A DNA stretch of 64,000 bases from Clostridiales bacterium (GCA_022508245.1 JAFLVO010000001.1:558001-622000), one strand, 5' to 3'. Shown: positions 1 to 11,299, counted from the first letter of the stretch. Numbers and translations are program-made. Notes: generated by a model from the sequence alone, not told the origin.

Positions 1-770
1 TCATCAGCAACGATGCACTCTTGGACGAGGGCGAAAACCGTACTATGATAATAACGGGTCCAAATATGGCAGGTAAGAGTACCTATATGCGGCAGATTGC
101 GGTAATTACCATTATGGCGCACATAGGAAGCTTCGTTCCCGCAAAATCAGCTTGCATACCCATAACTGACAGAGTATTTACAAGAGTCGGCGCAAGCGAT
201 AATCTTATTTCGGATCAAAGCACCTTTATGGTCGAGATGATAGAGGTGGCAACAATACTTCAAAATGCCACAAAAAGCAGTCTTTTAATTTTAGACGAAG
301 TCGGCAGAGGAACTTCTACCTACGACGGATTGAGTATCGCGTGGGCGGTTATTGAGTTTATAACGAACAATATAGGTGCAAAAACTCTGTTTGCGACCCA
401 TTACCACGAGCTGACCGAACTTGAAAACACCTTAAGCGGGATAAAAAACTATAAAATTTCAGTAAAAGAGCTCAACGGAAGCGTAGTTTTTCTGCGCAAA
501 ATTATGCGCGGAGGTGCTAACCGCAGCTTTGGTATAGAGGTTGCTTCGCTTGCCGGAATCCCTTCTGCGGTTACGGACAGAGCAAAAAACATCTTAAAAC
601 TTATTGAAAGCGGAGACAAACAGTTTGCAACCAAAGCCAAAACCGACGAATTAAATACGGAGAGCAAAAGCGAAGTCGAGAGAATTCTTTCGGAGGTCGA
701 TTTAAATAATCTTTCTCCCATGCAGGCATTTTTGCTTGTTAGCGACTTGGTTGAAAAGGTAAGAAAATGA
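1..770 (+). CDS. mutS: DNA mismatch repair protein MutS, C-terminal part (cut by window edge)
   Basis: This is the C-terminal ATPase part of MutS, which recognises mismatches and recruits MutL. The reading frame is open from base 3 to the left edge, so the N-terminal mismatch-binding, connector and lever domains lie outside the window. Visible are the Walker A motif GPNMAGKST, the Walker B/signature stretch [13 protein letters not shown], and [10 protein letters not shown], followed by the helix-turn-helix dimerisation tail. The stop overlaps the mutL start by four bases (ATGA), so the two are translationally coupled in one operon. The family assignment is certain; only the length is unknown. 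Confidence 0.97.
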   Translation, partial: ISNDALLDEGENRTMIITGPNMAGKSTYMRQIAVITIMAHIGSFVPAKSACIPITDRVFTRVGASDNLISDQSTFMVEMIEVATILQNATKSSLLILDEVGRGTSTYDGLSIAWAVIEFITNNIGAKTLFATHYHELTELENTLSGIKNYKISVKELNGSVVFLRKIMRGGANRSFGIEVASLAGIPSAVTDRAKNILKLIESGDKQFATKAKTDELNTESKSEVERILSEVDLNNLSPMQAFLLVSDLVEKVRK

Positions 771-2683
771 GAAAAATAAATATTCTTTCCAAAAATATAT
801 ATAACAGAATCGCGGCGGGCGAAGTTATTGACAGACCCTATTCCGCAGTAAAAGAATTGATTGAAAACAGCCTTGACGCTTGTGCAACGCAGATAGAAAT
901 TTATATTGAACAGGGCGGCAAGCAGCTTATTAAAGTTGTGGATAACGGCTCGGGCATAGAGCGTGACGATCTGCGCATTGCCTTTACCCCGCACGCAACG
1001 AGTAAAATTTCATGCGTGGAAGATTTGGACAGAATAACGACTCTTGGTTTCAGAGGAGAGGCGCTTGCAAGTATTTCGGTAATTGCAAAGGTTGAAATTG
1101 TCTCAGTTACACAAGGAAATAGTGCTTATAAAGTCTATTGCGAGGACGGGAACCCAGGCGAAGTTAAACCTGCCGCACTCGAAAAGGGAACTACGGTAAC
1201 GGTAAATAATTTGTTTTATAATACGCCTGTCCGCGCAAAATTTATGAAAGCCGACAAAAAGGAAGAGGCGGATATTACAAGCTTTGTAATGAGATATATT
1301 CTTGCCCATCCCAAGGTTTCTTTCAGCTACTACGTTGACGGAAAACTCACGTTGCAGTCCTTCGGTGGCGGGCTGGAAGAGGGGCTTGCGCAGGTCTACG
1401 GCGCAAAGACGCTTTCGCAGTGCTTCAAAATCGACGCTGAAAAAGACGGTATTCATATTCACGGTTTTATAGGTAATCAAAATTTCTTCAAGCCGAACAG
1501 AACTTATCAGAGTGTATTTTTGAACGGGAGATATATTGTCAATAACACTATTGCAACGGCTATTTCAAACGCATATTCAAGCTACGCAATGAAACGCCAA
1601 TATCCTTTTTATGTTCTGAATATCGACGTTCCGCTTGAAATTGTAGACGTAAACGTGCATCCCAACAAGGCAGACGTCAGATTCGTTGATAACAGACACG
1701 TATTCGGCGTGGTTTATACGATTATTTCTGCGGTGCTTGACGGAACGACCCGCGCAGCTGAATTTGTCGTTAGTGAAACGCGCGTACCCGAAATTAAATC
1801 TACTACGGATAATGATGTAAATAAGGTTTACTCCGAGAAAAAAGCCGATGCTGAGGAGGAAATCAAGAATATCATAGCAAAGTACATTCCTACGGAAGAA
1901 CAGCCTGTAAAAGCGCCAAAACCGGCACAAACGCCCAAATATTTTAATCCGGAGGTTGATTTACCTCTCGACGAGTATATGGCGGTTCATAAGCCCGATA
2001 GACCTCTTACAGTATCCGACGGAAGCGTGATCTTCCCCGAGTTTGCTAACGCCCGAGCCAATGAAATCGAAACGGCGTATTTTAAGAATAAACAGGAGAG
2101 GATTGACTATAAGACGCTAAAATATAAGGGAAACCTGTTCAATACCTATCTAATATTTGAGGTAGAGGACAACGTTTACTTTGTTGATCAGCACGCCGCG
2201 CACGAAAGGCTGTTGTATGATAAGCTTAAAGTCAAATTGCAAGAGCGTTATGTTGTTCGTCAACCACTTTTGGAACCCTATTTATTTTTTGCAAGCCCTG
2301 AAGAAACGAGATTTTTAGAAGATAATATCCTTGTTTTGAGGAAAATGGGCTTTAATATTGCGCCTTTCGGAGTTGAAGCTTACAGAATTGACGAAGTCCC
2401 CGCCGATTTATGGAATATTAACATTAAAGATTTCTTTACCGAAATTCTTTCGCGAATTGACGAACTTAAAGAAATAAAGCTTGAAGAAGTTTTAAAGGAT
2501 AAGATTGCAATGACCGCCTGTAAGCATGCAATAAAAGGCGGAAAGAAGCTTACCGATAACGAAATCGATTCGCTTATGAAGATGATCGACGGCAATTTCG
2601 GCTTGAAATGCCCGCACGGTCGTCCCGTTTGCGTTTGCATGACGAAAAAGGATTTCGAAAAAATGTTTAAAAGGATAGTATAA
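767..2683 (+). CDS. mutL: DNA mismatch repair protein MutL
   Basis: MutL is the GHKL ATPase that couples MutS to strand incision. The N-terminal ATPase shows [16 protein letters not shown] and [10 protein letters not shown] within the first 100 residues. A low-complexity linker (about residues 345-390) leads to the C-terminal dimerisation and endonuclease domain. That domain carries [12 protein letters not shown] near residue 475, ACKHAIK and CPHGRPVCV, the metal-binding set of nicking MutL proteins. The last acidic residue of the DQHA-x2-E-x4-E motif is Asp instead of Glu. At 638 residues the length is normal. It overlaps mutS by ATGA, and miaA follows two bases after its stop. Confidence 0.97.
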   Translation: MRKINILSKNIYNRIAAGEVIDRPYSAVKELIENSLDACATQIEIYIEQGGKQLIKVVDNGSGIERDDLRIAFTPHATSKISCVEDLDRITTLGFRGEALASISVIAKVEIVSVTQGNSAYKVYCEDGNPGEVKPAALEKGTTVTVNNLFYNTPVRAKFMKADKKEEADITSFVMRYILAHPKVSFSYYVDGKLTLQSFGGGLEEGLAQVYGAKTLSQCFKIDAEKDGIHIHGFIGNQNFFKPNRTYQSVFLNGRYIVNNTIATAISNAYSSYAMKRQYPFYVLNIDVPLEIVDVNVHPNKADVRFVDNRHVFGVVYTIISAVLDGTTRAAEFVVSETRVPEIKSTTDNDVNKVYSEKKADAEEEIKNIIAKYIPTEEQPVKAPKPAQTPKYFNPEVDLPLDEYMAVHKPDRPLTVSDGSVIFPEFANARANEIETAYFKNKQERIDYKTLKYKGNLFNTYLIFEVEDNVYFVDQHAAHERLLYDKLKVKLQERYVVRQPLLEPYLFFASPEETRFLEDNILVLRKMGFNIAPFGVEAYRIDEVPADLWNINIKDFFTEILSRIDELKEIKLEEVLKDKIAMTACKHAIKGGKKLTDNEIDSLMKMIDGNFGLKCPHGRPVCVCMTKKDFEKMFKRIV

Positions 2684-2685
2684 TT

Positions 2686-3591
2686 TTGAACAAAGTTCTC
2701 GTTATCTGTGGCGCAACCGCATCAGGAAAGACTTCTTTGGCGGTCGATTGCGCATTAAAATTAAATACTCAAGTGATTTCAGCCGACTCGCAACTTATAT
2801 ATAAAGGTCTTGATATTGGCACGGCTAAACCGACCGAGGCAGAAAAGCGCGGAGTTAAGCACCATTTAATTGATATTGTTGAGCCAAATGCGAGTTTTAG
2901 TGTAAGTGATTATAGAAATGCAGCAATACCGGTGCTAAATTCGCTATTAAACGAAGGGAAGACGCCTATAATCTGCGGCGGCACTGGCTTTTATATTAAT
3001 TCACTGCTTTTTGATTTGAGTTACGGAAAGGTTGCTGCAGATAGTAAAATAAGAGAAAAGTACGCTAAATTGTTGGAAAAAGACGGGGCACAGGCTTTAT
3101 ACGATAAACTAAAAAGCGTCGATAGTGAAACCGCGCATAAGCTCCATATTAACGATACAAAAAGAATTATTCGTGCGCTTGAAATATATGAAGTGAGCGG
3201 TAAGAAGAAGTCAGAGCAAAACGACAGCTTAATTCCTGTTATAAATTACACGGCAGTCGCTATAAACTACCCGCGCGAAGTTCTCTATAATAGGATTGAC
3301 AGGCGCGTTGACGAAATGTTTGAGCGCGGACTTGTCGATGAAGTCAAAGAACTGTTAAATAGCGGAATAGATGAAAATTGTCAGTGTATGCAGGCAATCG
3401 GGTACAAAGAAGTGGTTTTTGGACTAAAAAATGGCGGTTTAGATAGTACTATGCGTGACATAATTAAGCAAAATACCCGACACTATGCAAAAAGACAGAT
3501 AACCTTTTTTAAAAAATTGCAGGGCATACATTGGCTTGAACCGCAGGAGGCAACGGCAGATAAAGTTGCGGAGATATTAAAGAATGACTAA
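2686..3591 (+). CDS. miaA: tRNA dimethylallyltransferase MiaA
   Basis: MiaA transfers dimethylallyl from DMAPP to N6 of A37 in tRNAs that read UNN codons. The P-loop GATASGKTSLA (residues 8-18) is followed by SADSQLIYKGLDIGTAKPT, the typical DMAPP/tRNA-binding segment, then HHLIDIV and the GGTGFY motif. At 301 residues the length is usual. The start is TTG two bases after mutL stops; no ATG precedes the P-loop. It ends in an eight-base overlap with the next gene. In many Clostridia and Bacilli hfq follows miaA, but here the PLP lyase follows directly. Confidence 0.96.
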   Translation: MNKVLVICGATASGKTSLAVDCALKLNTQVISADSQLIYKGLDIGTAKPTEAEKRGVKHHLIDIVEPNASFSVSDYRNAAIPVLNSLLNEGKTPIICGGTGFYINSLLFDLSYGKVAADSKIREKYAKLLEKDGAQALYDKLKSVDSETAHKLHINDTKRIIRALEIYEVSGKKKSEQNDSLIPVINYTAVAINYPREVLYNRIDRRVDEMFERGLVDEVKELLNSGIDENCQCMQAIGYKEVVFGLKNGGLDSTMRDIIKQNTRHYAKRQITFFKKLQGIHWLEPQEATADKVAEILKND

Positions 3592-4813
3592 TATTGAACT
3601 TATTGAGCAGTGTGAAAGTGCTCTTGTAGGCAAATTTAAAATAATCGACGAAATAGCTTATTTCAATCAGAAAAAAGTCTTAAAAGCCTTTCGAGACTGT
3701 AATGTTGCCGTTCGCCATTTTAATGGGAGTACCGGCTACGGCTACGGCGATGAGGGTAGAGATGCGCTAGGAAAGCTCTATGCTCAAGTTTTCGGTTGCG
3801 AGGCGGGCATAGTTTCTCCTCATTTACTTTCGGGAACTCATGCTTTAACCGTTGCTCTATTCGGTATCTTGAGACCAGCCGACACTGTGCTCTGTATTAC
3901 CGGTATGCCATATGATACTTTAAGAGGGGTAATTTTTGGTGAAAATAACGGCTCTTTAAAGGATTTCGGCATCAATTTTGATTATTGCAATTTAAAAGAC
4001 GACGGGTCTTGTGATTTAAGCGAAATTGAAAATAGACTTAATGAAAAAGTAAAAATGGTCTATATTCAGCGTTCGCGCGGATATGAGCTTCGTGATGCCT
4101 TTTCTTGCGAAGAAATAGGAAAAATTTGCGAATTTTTACGCAAAAACGGCTTTAGCGGCTGTATTTTCGTAGATAACTGCTACGGCGAGTTCGTTGAAAA
4201 GATTGAACCGAGCGAAGTCGGAGCGGATATCATTGTCGGTTCGCTTATTAAAAATGCGGGCGGAGGACTTGCTCCGACCGGCGGGTATATTTGCGGTAAA
4301 GAAAAATATATCGATTTGATAGGTAAAAGACTTACAGCGCCTTCAATAGGTTTGGAAGTCGGCTCTTATGAGCAGGGATACCGTAATTTCTATCAGGGTC
4401 TGTTTATGGCTCCGCATACGGTTGCGCAATCACTGAAAACAAGTCTTTTAATAGGTAAGGCTATGGGCGAGCTTGGATATAAAAATTATCCTTCGCTCGA
4501 TAAAATGTCATACGATATCACCCGCGCAATTCAGTTTGACGACGCTGATAAAATGGTAAACTTCATAAGAGAAGTGCAGTACGCTTCACCCGTAGACGGC
4601 TTTGTTACCTGCGAGGCGTGGGATATGCCGGGTTACGACGACAAAATTATAATGGCTGCGGGAACCTTCGTTTCAGGTGCTTCTATTGAACTTTCTGCCG
4701 ACGGACCCGTAAAACCTCCCTATATTGCATATTTTCAAGGCGGTTTGACCTATGAACACGGCAAATACGCATTAGAGCGCATACTGAATAAATTAGTTGG
4801 AGAGCAGAAATGA
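3584..4813 (+). CDS. Methionine gamma-lyase family / aluminium-resistance-type PLP enzyme (YnbB-like)
   Basis: This 409-residue fold-type I PLP enzyme belongs to the family annotated as methionine gamma-lyase family or aluminium resistance protein (YnbB in Bacillus). The N-terminal part contains GSTGYGYGDEGRD, and the segment DIIVGSLIKNAGGGLAPTGG (about residues 212-231) holds the expected PLP lysine (SLIKN). The substrate of this family is not settled, so no reaction is claimed. It overlaps miaA by eight bases and the downstream membrane protein by ATGA, and belongs to the mutS-mutL-miaA operon. The same neighbour order, miaA then ynbB, is known in Bacillus, with hfq between. Confidence 0.9.
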   Translation: MTNIELIEQCESALVGKFKIIDEIAYFNQKKVLKAFRDCNVAVRHFNGSTGYGYGDEGRDALGKLYAQVFGCEAGIVSPHLLSGTHALTVALFGILRPADTVLCITGMPYDTLRGVIFGENNGSLKDFGINFDYCNLKDDGSCDLSEIENRLNEKVKMVYIQRSRGYELRDAFSCEEIGKICEFLRKNGFSGCIFVDNCYGEFVEKIEPSEVGADIIVGSLIKNAGGGLAPTGGYICGKEKYIDLIGKRLTAPSIGLEVGSYEQGYRNFYQGLFMAPHTVAQSLKTSLLIGKAMGELGYKNYPSLDKMSYDITRAIQFDDADKMVNFIREVQYASPVDGFVTCEAWDMPGYDDKIIMAAGTFVSGASIELSADGPVKPPYIAYFQGGLTYEHGKYALERILNKLVGEQK

Positions 4814-5694
4814 TTTTTGACGAACCGATAGCTCATTTTTCGGTTTCAAAATTTGCTTCGATTGCCCGTGATTTATTGATAGGTGTTGCTACACTTGCCG
4901 TTTATCTGATTGTCGGTTTAATACTTTTTCTTACCTCAACGATAAATCTTGGTAGCTTTTTATTCTTTTTTGTTGGAATTTCGGTCGTTACGGCAACAAT
5001 TTTCGTAATAACACTACTCAGACAAGGCAATACTGAGTACTTTATTTATAGTAACGCAATAAAAATATGCTCCCGTGGTAGAGAACATATTTTGTCGTTT
5101 AGAAAAATTGAAGAGATTAAGTTAATACACTTTAATAAAAATAAAAGTAAGGGTACGATTGAATTTATACCTTACGAAGAATACAGACAGCGCGGCGTGC
5201 GATTTTGCTTTCAAAATTTGACGAACTCCGATAAAATCTACGAGACTATGTATAAACTGTATTTATCATGCAACAGTGCGTCATTGACGATATCGGAGTT
5301 GCTCGATTTTAATTTATCGGATGAGCATTTTGATGAAGATGCACTGATTATTTGTTTTGACGTTTACAGAACAGGATACACTTATAGGTACAACTTCGAA
5401 CTTCGCGGAGATTACATAACAACGGAAAATTATGAGAGTCTTTCCAAAGATTATGGCGAAAATGTGCCTGAAACAGATGAAATTACCGAGTACGACGAGC
5501 TTCCTTATGTTGATGAGTACTGGTTTCAATTTTGGGTAGATCATCCGTTTAAAGCTCAAAACGATGACGAGGCATATAGCTTTATAAAAGAAGAACTTTT
5601 AAAATATATTGAAAACGGACAGTATTCGGACCGTCTTAAAAAATGCAAAGCGGTTTTTTTAACAGATGAAAATAAATTTGATAGAATTTATTAA
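4810..5694 (+). CDS. Unknown membrane protein, two N-terminal TM helices
   Basis: I do not recognise a named family. Residues 20-43 and 48-70 are two hydrophobic helices separated by a short loop. They are followed by a beta-rich stretch (EYFIYSNAIKICSRGREHIL) that resembles the PH-like domains of small bacterial membrane proteins. The C-terminal half (residues 165-294) is acidic and soluble, with DEYWFQFWVDHPFKAQNDDE. The ATG overlaps the stop of the PLP lyase gene, so it is the last gene of the mutL operon and is followed by a hairpin terminator. Both the N and C termini are probably cytoplasmic. Function is unknown. Confidence 0.75.
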   Translation: MIFDEPIAHFSVSKFASIARDLLIGVATLAVYLIVGLILFLTSTINLGSFLFFFVGISVVTATIFVITLLRQGNTEYFIYSNAIKICSRGREHILSFRKIEEIKLIHFNKNKSKGTIEFIPYEEYRQRGVRFCFQNLTNSDKIYETMYKLYLSCNSASLTISELLDFNLSDEHFDEDALIICFDVYRTGYTYRYNFELRGDYITTENYESLSKDYGENVPETDEITEYDELPYVDEYWFQFWVDHPFKAQNDDEAYSFIKEELLKYIENGQYSDRLKKCKAVFLTDENKFDRIY

Positions 5695-5702
5695 CAAAAT
5701 TA

Positions 5703-5734
5703 ATAAGCCCGCGAGCAAGAGCTCGCGGGCTTAA
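5703..5734. terminator. Bidirectional hairpin between the mutL operon and groEL
   Basis: A perfect 12-bp stem, AAGCCCGCGAGC / GCTCGCGGGCTT, with loop AAGA lies between two convergent genes. T-rich sequence follows on the minus strand and is weaker on the plus strand. It probably serves both operons. Confidence 0.85.
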
Positions 5735-5755
5735 ATTCTATATCGGTTTGTCTTC

Positions 5756-7387
<1,632 letters not shown>

Positions 7388-7402
7388 TTAAATCTCCTTT
7401 AA

Positions 7403-7687
7403 TTATTCAACTATTGCCAAGATGTCGCTTTGGCGGATAATCGTATATTCCTTGTCGTCAACCTTAACTTCAGTTCCGCTGTATTTTGCAAGCAGAACCT
7501 TGTCGCCGACTTTGACTTGCATTTTAACTTCCTTGCCGTCAACGACACCTCCGGGACCTACCGCAATTACAACGCAGGTGGCGGGTTTTTCCTGTGAAGC
7601 TGCCGTAAGGTAAAGTCCGCTTTTGGTTTTTTCTTCGGCTTTGAGACCTTCGACAACGACTTTATCGAATAAAGGTTTAATAGTCAT
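7403..7687 (-). CDS. groES: Co-chaperonin GroES (10 kDa)
   Basis: GroES caps the GroEL cavity. The 94-residue protein has the family start MTIKPLFDKVVVEGLKAEEKTKSG and the mobile-loop region around residues 17-33, ending DILAIVE. A clear Shine-Dalgarno GGAGGAATT precedes the ATG. The promoter is at 7719-7747. I looked for the CIRCE operator (TTAGCACTC-N9-GAGTGCTAA) in the upstream 140 bases and did not find it, so HrcA control is not visible here. Confidence 0.99.
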   Translation of the reverse strand: MTIKPLFDKVVVEGLKAEEKTKSGLYLTAASQEKPATCVVIAVGPGGVVDGKEVKMQVKVGDKVLLAKYSGTEVKVDDKEYTIIRQSDILAIVE

Positions 7688-7718
7688 AAAAACAATTCCT
7701 CCGTTTTAATTCACAACT

Positions 7719-7747
7719 ATTATATAAACTATGGAAAATAAACTTAA
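7719..7747 (-). promoter_or_regulatory. Probable promoter of groES-groEL
   Basis: On the minus strand a perfect -10 TATAAT lies at 7719-7724, and a weak -35 (TTAAGT) is 17 bases upstream. The predicted start gives a leader of about 25 nt that contains the groES ribosome-binding site. Confidence 0.6.
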
Positions 7748-7765
7748 ACACGAGAAGTTAAAAAA

Positions 7766-7794
7766 TTGCAATTTTGGAAATTTTATGCTAAAAT
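7766..7794 (+). promoter_or_regulatory. Promoter of the dCMP deaminase operon
   Basis: TTGCAA and TAAAAT are separated by 17 bases, and TGC just before the -10 gives an extended -10. It diverges from the groES promoter and sits 31 bases before the gene start. Confidence 0.65.
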
Positions 7795-7824
7795 ATCTTC
7801 GAACAAATTTTCGGAGCGCATTTT

Positions 7825-8277
7825 ATGGATAAGTGGGATAAAAGATTTATGGAGATGGCAGAGCTCATCGGTACTTGGTCTAGCTGTTGTCGGGAAAACA
7901 GACACATCGGCGCGGTAATAGTCAAAAACAAAAGAGTTATTGCAACAGGATATAACGGTGCGCCGCAGGGAATACCTAGCTGTGTGGATAAAAAAGAGTG
8001 TTTAAGGCAAAAACTTGAAATTCCCAGCGGAACCAAGCACGAGCTGTGTTACGGGGTCCACGCCGAGCAGAACGCAATAATTCAGGCGGCGAGAGTGGGT
8101 AGTAGTGTAGACGGTTGCACTCTTTATTGCACGCATCAGCCCTGTATTATCTGTGCTAAAATGATTATCAATTCGGGAATTTCTCGCGTCGTCTATAAAG
8201 AGGGCTATCCCGATAATTTCTCCTTGCAGCTCTTTGAAGAAGCGGGAGTAAAACTTGAAAAAACAGGAGAGATTTAA
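7825..8277 (+). CDS. Deoxycytidylate (dCMP) deaminase, ComEB-like
   Basis: This zinc enzyme converts dCMP to dUMP for thymidylate synthesis. The 150-residue protein has the deaminase signature HAEQNAI (about residues 78-84, zinc His and catalytic Glu) and PCIICAKM (two zinc cysteines). An additional CVDKKECLR segment upstream is typical of the dCMP family. A GGAG-type ribosome-binding site precedes the ATG. The cyclophilin gene begins two bases after the stop, so the two are co-transcribed. dCMP deaminase is favoured over cytidine deaminase because of length and the ECLR segment. Confidence 0.93.
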   Translation: MDKWDKRFMEMAELIGTWSSCCRENRHIGAVIVKNKRVIATGYNGAPQGIPSCVDKKECLRQKLEIPSGTKHELCYGVHAEQNAIIQAARVGSSVDGCTLYCTHQPCIICAKMIINSGISRVVYKEGYPDNFSLQLFEEAGVKLEKTGEI

Positions 8278-8279
8278 TT

Positions 8280-8801
8280 ATGCAAAATCCTATTGCAACT
8301 TTTAAAATAAAAGACGGCGGAACTATAAAAGCCGAGCTCTATCCCGAGAAGGCGCCCAATACCGTCAATAATTTTATTTCACTTGTAAAAAGCGGTTTTT
8401 ACAACGGACTTATATTCCACCGCGTAATTGCGGGCTTTATGATTCAGGGCGGTGACCCTGTGGGCAAAGGTATAGGCGGTCCGGGCTACTCCATAAAAGG
8501 CGAATTTGTTGCCAACAATTTTAAAGGCAACGATATAAAGCACGAGCGCGGTGTTCTGTCTATGGCGCGCGCTATGAACCCCAATTCCGCAGGCTCGCAG
8601 TTCTTTATAATGCACGAAAATTCTCCTCACCTTGACGGTCAATACGCGGCGTTCGGAAAGGTAATAGAGGGGATAGAGGTAGTTGATAAAATTGCTTCCG
8701 TTCAAACGGATTGGCAGGATAAACCACTTAAACCGCAGGTTATGGAAAGTGTTACGGTTGAAACCTTCGGTACAGAATATCCTGCGCCCGTAAAATGTTA
8801 A
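8280..8801 (+). CDS. Peptidyl-prolyl cis-trans isomerase, cyclophilin type
   Basis: This enzyme catalyses proline isomerisation during folding. The 173-residue protein has the cyclophilin core FHRVIAGFMIQGGDP (about residues 46-60), GVLSMARAMNPNSAGSQFFI and LDGQYAAFGKVIEG. There is no signal peptide, so it is cytoplasmic. It sits between dCMP deaminase (2 bases) and purB (9 bases) in one operon, with the Shine-Dalgarno AAGGAGAA of purB directly after its stop. No functional link to nucleotide metabolism is implied beyond co-transcription. Confidence 0.96.
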   Translation: MQNPIATFKIKDGGTIKAELYPEKAPNTVNNFISLVKSGFYNGLIFHRVIAGFMIQGGDPVGKGIGGPGYSIKGEFVANNFKGNDIKHERGVLSMARAMNPNSAGSQFFIMHENSPHLDGQYAAFGKVIEGIEVVDKIASVQTDWQDKPLKPQVMESVTVETFGTEYPAPVKC

Positions 8802-8810
8802 GGAGAAAAT

Positions 8811-10247
8811 ATGATTGATAATTCTGTCTATCAGAATCCGTTAGTTGCGCGTTATGCAAGCAAAGATATGGCGAAGAACTTTTCGGACGGCAAAAGATTC
8901 AGGCTTTGGAGAAAGCTGTGGGTTGCGCTTGCCGAATCTCAAAAGGAGCTTGGACTCAACATAACGCAAGAGCAGGTGGATGAGTTAAAAAAGTACGTCG
9001 ATGACGTCAATTTTGAGGTTGCGGCGCGTTACGAACGTGAAGTTAGGCACGACGTAATGGCACACGTCCGTGCATACGGAGATCAGGCAAAATCTGCAAA
9101 GCCAATAATTCATTTGGGCGCAACGAGTTGCTTTGTGGACTGCAATTCCGAGCTTATAGTAATTTTTGACGCTATTGAAATAATTAAAGCCAAGCTTGTA
9201 AATGTAATTGACAAGCTTACTACATTTGCATTGAAATATAAAGATCTTCCCACGCTTGGATTTACGCATCTGCAGCCCGCACAGCTAACTACCGTTGGTA
9301 AACGCGCAACCCTGTGGATACAAGATTTGACGATGGATTACAACAGCCTCGTCAATCTGCAAAAATTCTTCAAATTGCGCGGTGTAAAGGGAACTACGGG
9401 CACGCAGTCAAGTTTTATGGAGCTTTTTGACGGCGATGAGGGAAAGGTAAAAGAGCTTGAAAAGAAAGTTGTTGAAAAAATCGGTTTTGATAAAGTTTAC
9501 GGCGTAACCGGACAGACTTATCCGAGAAAATTCGATTATAATGCGCTCTGTGTGCTGTCACAGATTGCGCAGAGCGCATATAAATTCTCAAACGACATCC
9601 GCATTTTGCAGAGTTTAAAGGAAATAGAAGAGCCCTTCGAAAAATCGCAAATCGGCTCTTCAGCTATGGCGTATAAGAGAAATCCGATGAGAAGCGAAAG
9701 AATAAGTGCGCTTGCAAGGTACGTTATTTCCCTTCCCGTGAACTCAGCAATAACTGCCGGAACGCAGTGGTTTGAGCGCACGCTCGACGACTCGGCAAAC
9801 AGAAGAATAGTCAACGCGCAGGCATTTCTTGCGCTCGACGGAATACTTAACATTTATTTGAATGTCAGCGAAAATCTTGTGGTTTACGATAAAGTTATAT
9901 CAAAGCACGTTGCGGCTGAGCTTCCCTTTATGGCTACGGAAAATATTATTATGGAGTGCGTAAAGGCGGGGGGAGACAGGCAGGAGCTTCATGAAAAAAT
10001 AAGAGTGCTCTCTATGGAAGCAGGCAAAAACGTAAAAGAATATGGCAGAGAAAACAATCTTATCGAGCTTATTAAAGGAGATAATTTGTTTAAGGCCGTC
10101 CACGGAAAACTGGATAAAATACTTGATGAAAAGAAATTTATTGGCAGGGCACCGTCACAAGTTGTAGAATTTATCAAATATGAAGTAGAACCCATTTTAG
10201 AGGAAAATTCGGCAATTTTGGGCAAAAAGGGCAATATTGATATATAA
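8811..10247 (+). CDS. purB: Adenylosuccinate lyase
   Basis: PurB removes fumarate from SAICAR and from adenylosuccinate in purine synthesis. The 478-residue protein carries the superfamily signature SSAMAYKRNPMRSE (about residues 283-296). Upstream are GATSCFVDCN and THLQPAQLTTVGKR with the catalytic histidines. The length is slightly longer than the short Bacillus form and fits the clostridial one. The start is fixed by AAGGAGAA seven bases upstream. It is the last gene of the dCMP deaminase-cyclophilin-purB operon; I see no strong plus-strand terminator in the following 70 bases. Confidence 0.97.
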   Translation: MIDNSVYQNPLVARYASKDMAKNFSDGKRFRLWRKLWVALAESQKELGLNITQEQVDELKKYVDDVNFEVAARYEREVRHDVMAHVRAYGDQAKSAKPIIHLGATSCFVDCNSELIVIFDAIEIIKAKLVNVIDKLTTFALKYKDLPTLGFTHLQPAQLTTVGKRATLWIQDLTMDYNSLVNLQKFFKLRGVKGTTGTQSSFMELFDGDEGKVKELEKKVVEKIGFDKVYGVTGQTYPRKFDYNALCVLSQIAQSAYKFSNDIRILQSLKEIEEPFEKSQIGSSAMAYKRNPMRSERISALARYVISLPVNSAITAGTQWFERTLDDSANRRIVNAQAFLALDGILNIYLNVSENLVVYDKVISKHVAAELPFMATENIIMECVKAGGDRQELHEKIRVLSMEAGKNVKEYGRENNLIELIKGDNLFKAVHGKLDKILDEKKFIGRAPSQVVEFIKYEVEPILEENSAILGKKGNIDI

Positions 10248-10322
10248 ATGCATAGTACTATGCGACACATAATCACATATTTTTATATAAAAATTATTCT
10301 ATAGATGTTTGATTTAGATAAA

Positions 10323-10356
10323 AAACAAGTTCCGCAACACATTACGGAACTTGTTT
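10323..10356 (-). terminator. Intrinsic terminator of tRNA-Trp
   Basis: On the minus strand, AAACAAGTTCCG pairs with CGGAACTTGTTT across a 10-base loop, followed by a run of T's. The last base of the encoded CCA overlaps the start of the stem. Confidence 0.85.
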
Positions 10357-10430
10357 GGCAGGGGAGACACGATTCGAACATGCAACCGACGGTTTTGGAG
10401 ACCGCGACTCTACCGTTGAGCTACTCCCCT
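10356..10430 (-). tRNA. tRNA-Trp (anticodon CCA)
   Basis: A complete cloverleaf is present: acceptor AGGGGAG/CTCCCCT, discriminator G, and an encoded CCA tail. The anticodon arm GCGGT-CTCCAAA-ACCGT gives anticodon CCA, and the T-loop reads TTCGAAT. It has its own promoter and terminator and is transcribed against its neighbours. Confidence 0.97.
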
Positions 10431-10448
10431 AAATTAAATATCGCTAAA

Positions 10449-10477
10449 ATTATATAATAACCTTAAATTTTAGTCAA
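10449..10477 (-). promoter_or_regulatory. Promoter of tRNA-Trp
   Basis: On the minus strand TTGACT and TATAAT are separated by 17 bases, and the -10 ends 18 bases before the mature tRNA 5' end. This is a near-consensus sigma-70 type promoter. Confidence 0.85.
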
Positions 10478-10495
10478 CTGTTTTTGGAGAATATT

Positions 10496-11299
10496 ATGAA
10501 AAAACGTTATAAATTAGGTATTATCGGTTGCGGATTTATTGCAACAACTATTATGCGTGGTGCGATTGAATCCGATTTTCTACGGGGTAAAAAAATTATT
10601 GCAAGCGATATTTCCGAGGAACAGCTTGATAAAGTTGATTATCTAGGTGTAATAACTACAAACAGTAATTTATACGTTGCGCAAAACAGTGAATTTGTTG
10701 TTTTAGCTGTTAAAGGTGCTGATCTCCCCTCAGTTTTAAATAGTATTAAAAAGGCTTCTCCCGATAAAATTATCTCGGTAATTCCAGATATTAAAAAGAG
10801 CGAAATTAAAAATTCGCTTGGAATAGGACTTATAAGGGTTGCCCGCTGCGTTCCAAATTATCCTTGCACGATAGGTGAGGGCGCAATCGGAATAGATATG
10901 TCTGATTTTAACCGTCAGCCCGACGATACTGAATTTTTAAGCAAGCTTTTCAATAATATAGGAACGGTTATCAGCGTTGACGAAAGCAAGCTCGATGCCG
11001 TTACGGCTATCGGCAGTTGCGGACCGACTTATGCATTTTCTTTTCTCGATAGTCTCATCTCCGCCGGCGTAAAATCTGGATTAACAAAGTCAGAAGCGCA
11101 AACTTTAGCGGCTCAAACCCTATATGGATGCGCTGAAATGGCTTTGAACGGAGATAATAAAGTCGAGGAGCTTTTAATTAAATCATGTCCTGCTGGCAGT
11201 AAAAATTTGCAGGTTATCAAAACGCTTGAAGAAAAGAAATTCCGTGAAATAATTGGCGAAGCTGTGGACGCGTGTACGGTCAAAACGGGCGATAATTAA
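10496..11299 (+). CDS. proC: Pyrroline-5-carboxylate reductase
   Basis: ProC reduces pyrroline-5-carboxylate to proline with NAD(P)H. The Rossmann motif LGIIGCGFIATTIMRGAI occupies residues 6-23. The C-terminal helical domain has TAIGSCGPTYAFSFLDSL and AAQTLYGCAEM, the dimer and active-site region. The ATG at 10496 is preferred over an in-frame TTG 12 bases upstream because GGAG at 10486-10489 is spaced six bases from the ATG; this gives 267 residues. rnhA starts one base after the stop, so the two form an operon. Confidence 0.92.
   Translation: MKKRYKLGIIGCGFIATTIMRGAIESDFLRGKKIIASDISEEQLDKVDYLGVITTNSNLYVAQNSEFVVLAVKGADLPSVLNSIKKASPDKIISVIPDIKKSEIKNSLGIGLIRVARCVPNYPCTIGEGAIGIDMSDFNRQPDDTEFLSKLFNNIGTVISVDESKLDAVTAIGSCGPTYAFSFLDSLISAGVKSGLTKSEAQTLAAQTLYGCAEMALNGDNKVEELLIKSCPAGSKNLQVIKTLEEKKFREIIGEAVDACTVKTGDN

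Noticed and set aside
10250..10262. Palindrome GCATAGTACTATGC after purB, partly repeated near 46402
   Set aside because: Only a 12-base match between two sites and no common context; no U-tract for a terminator.
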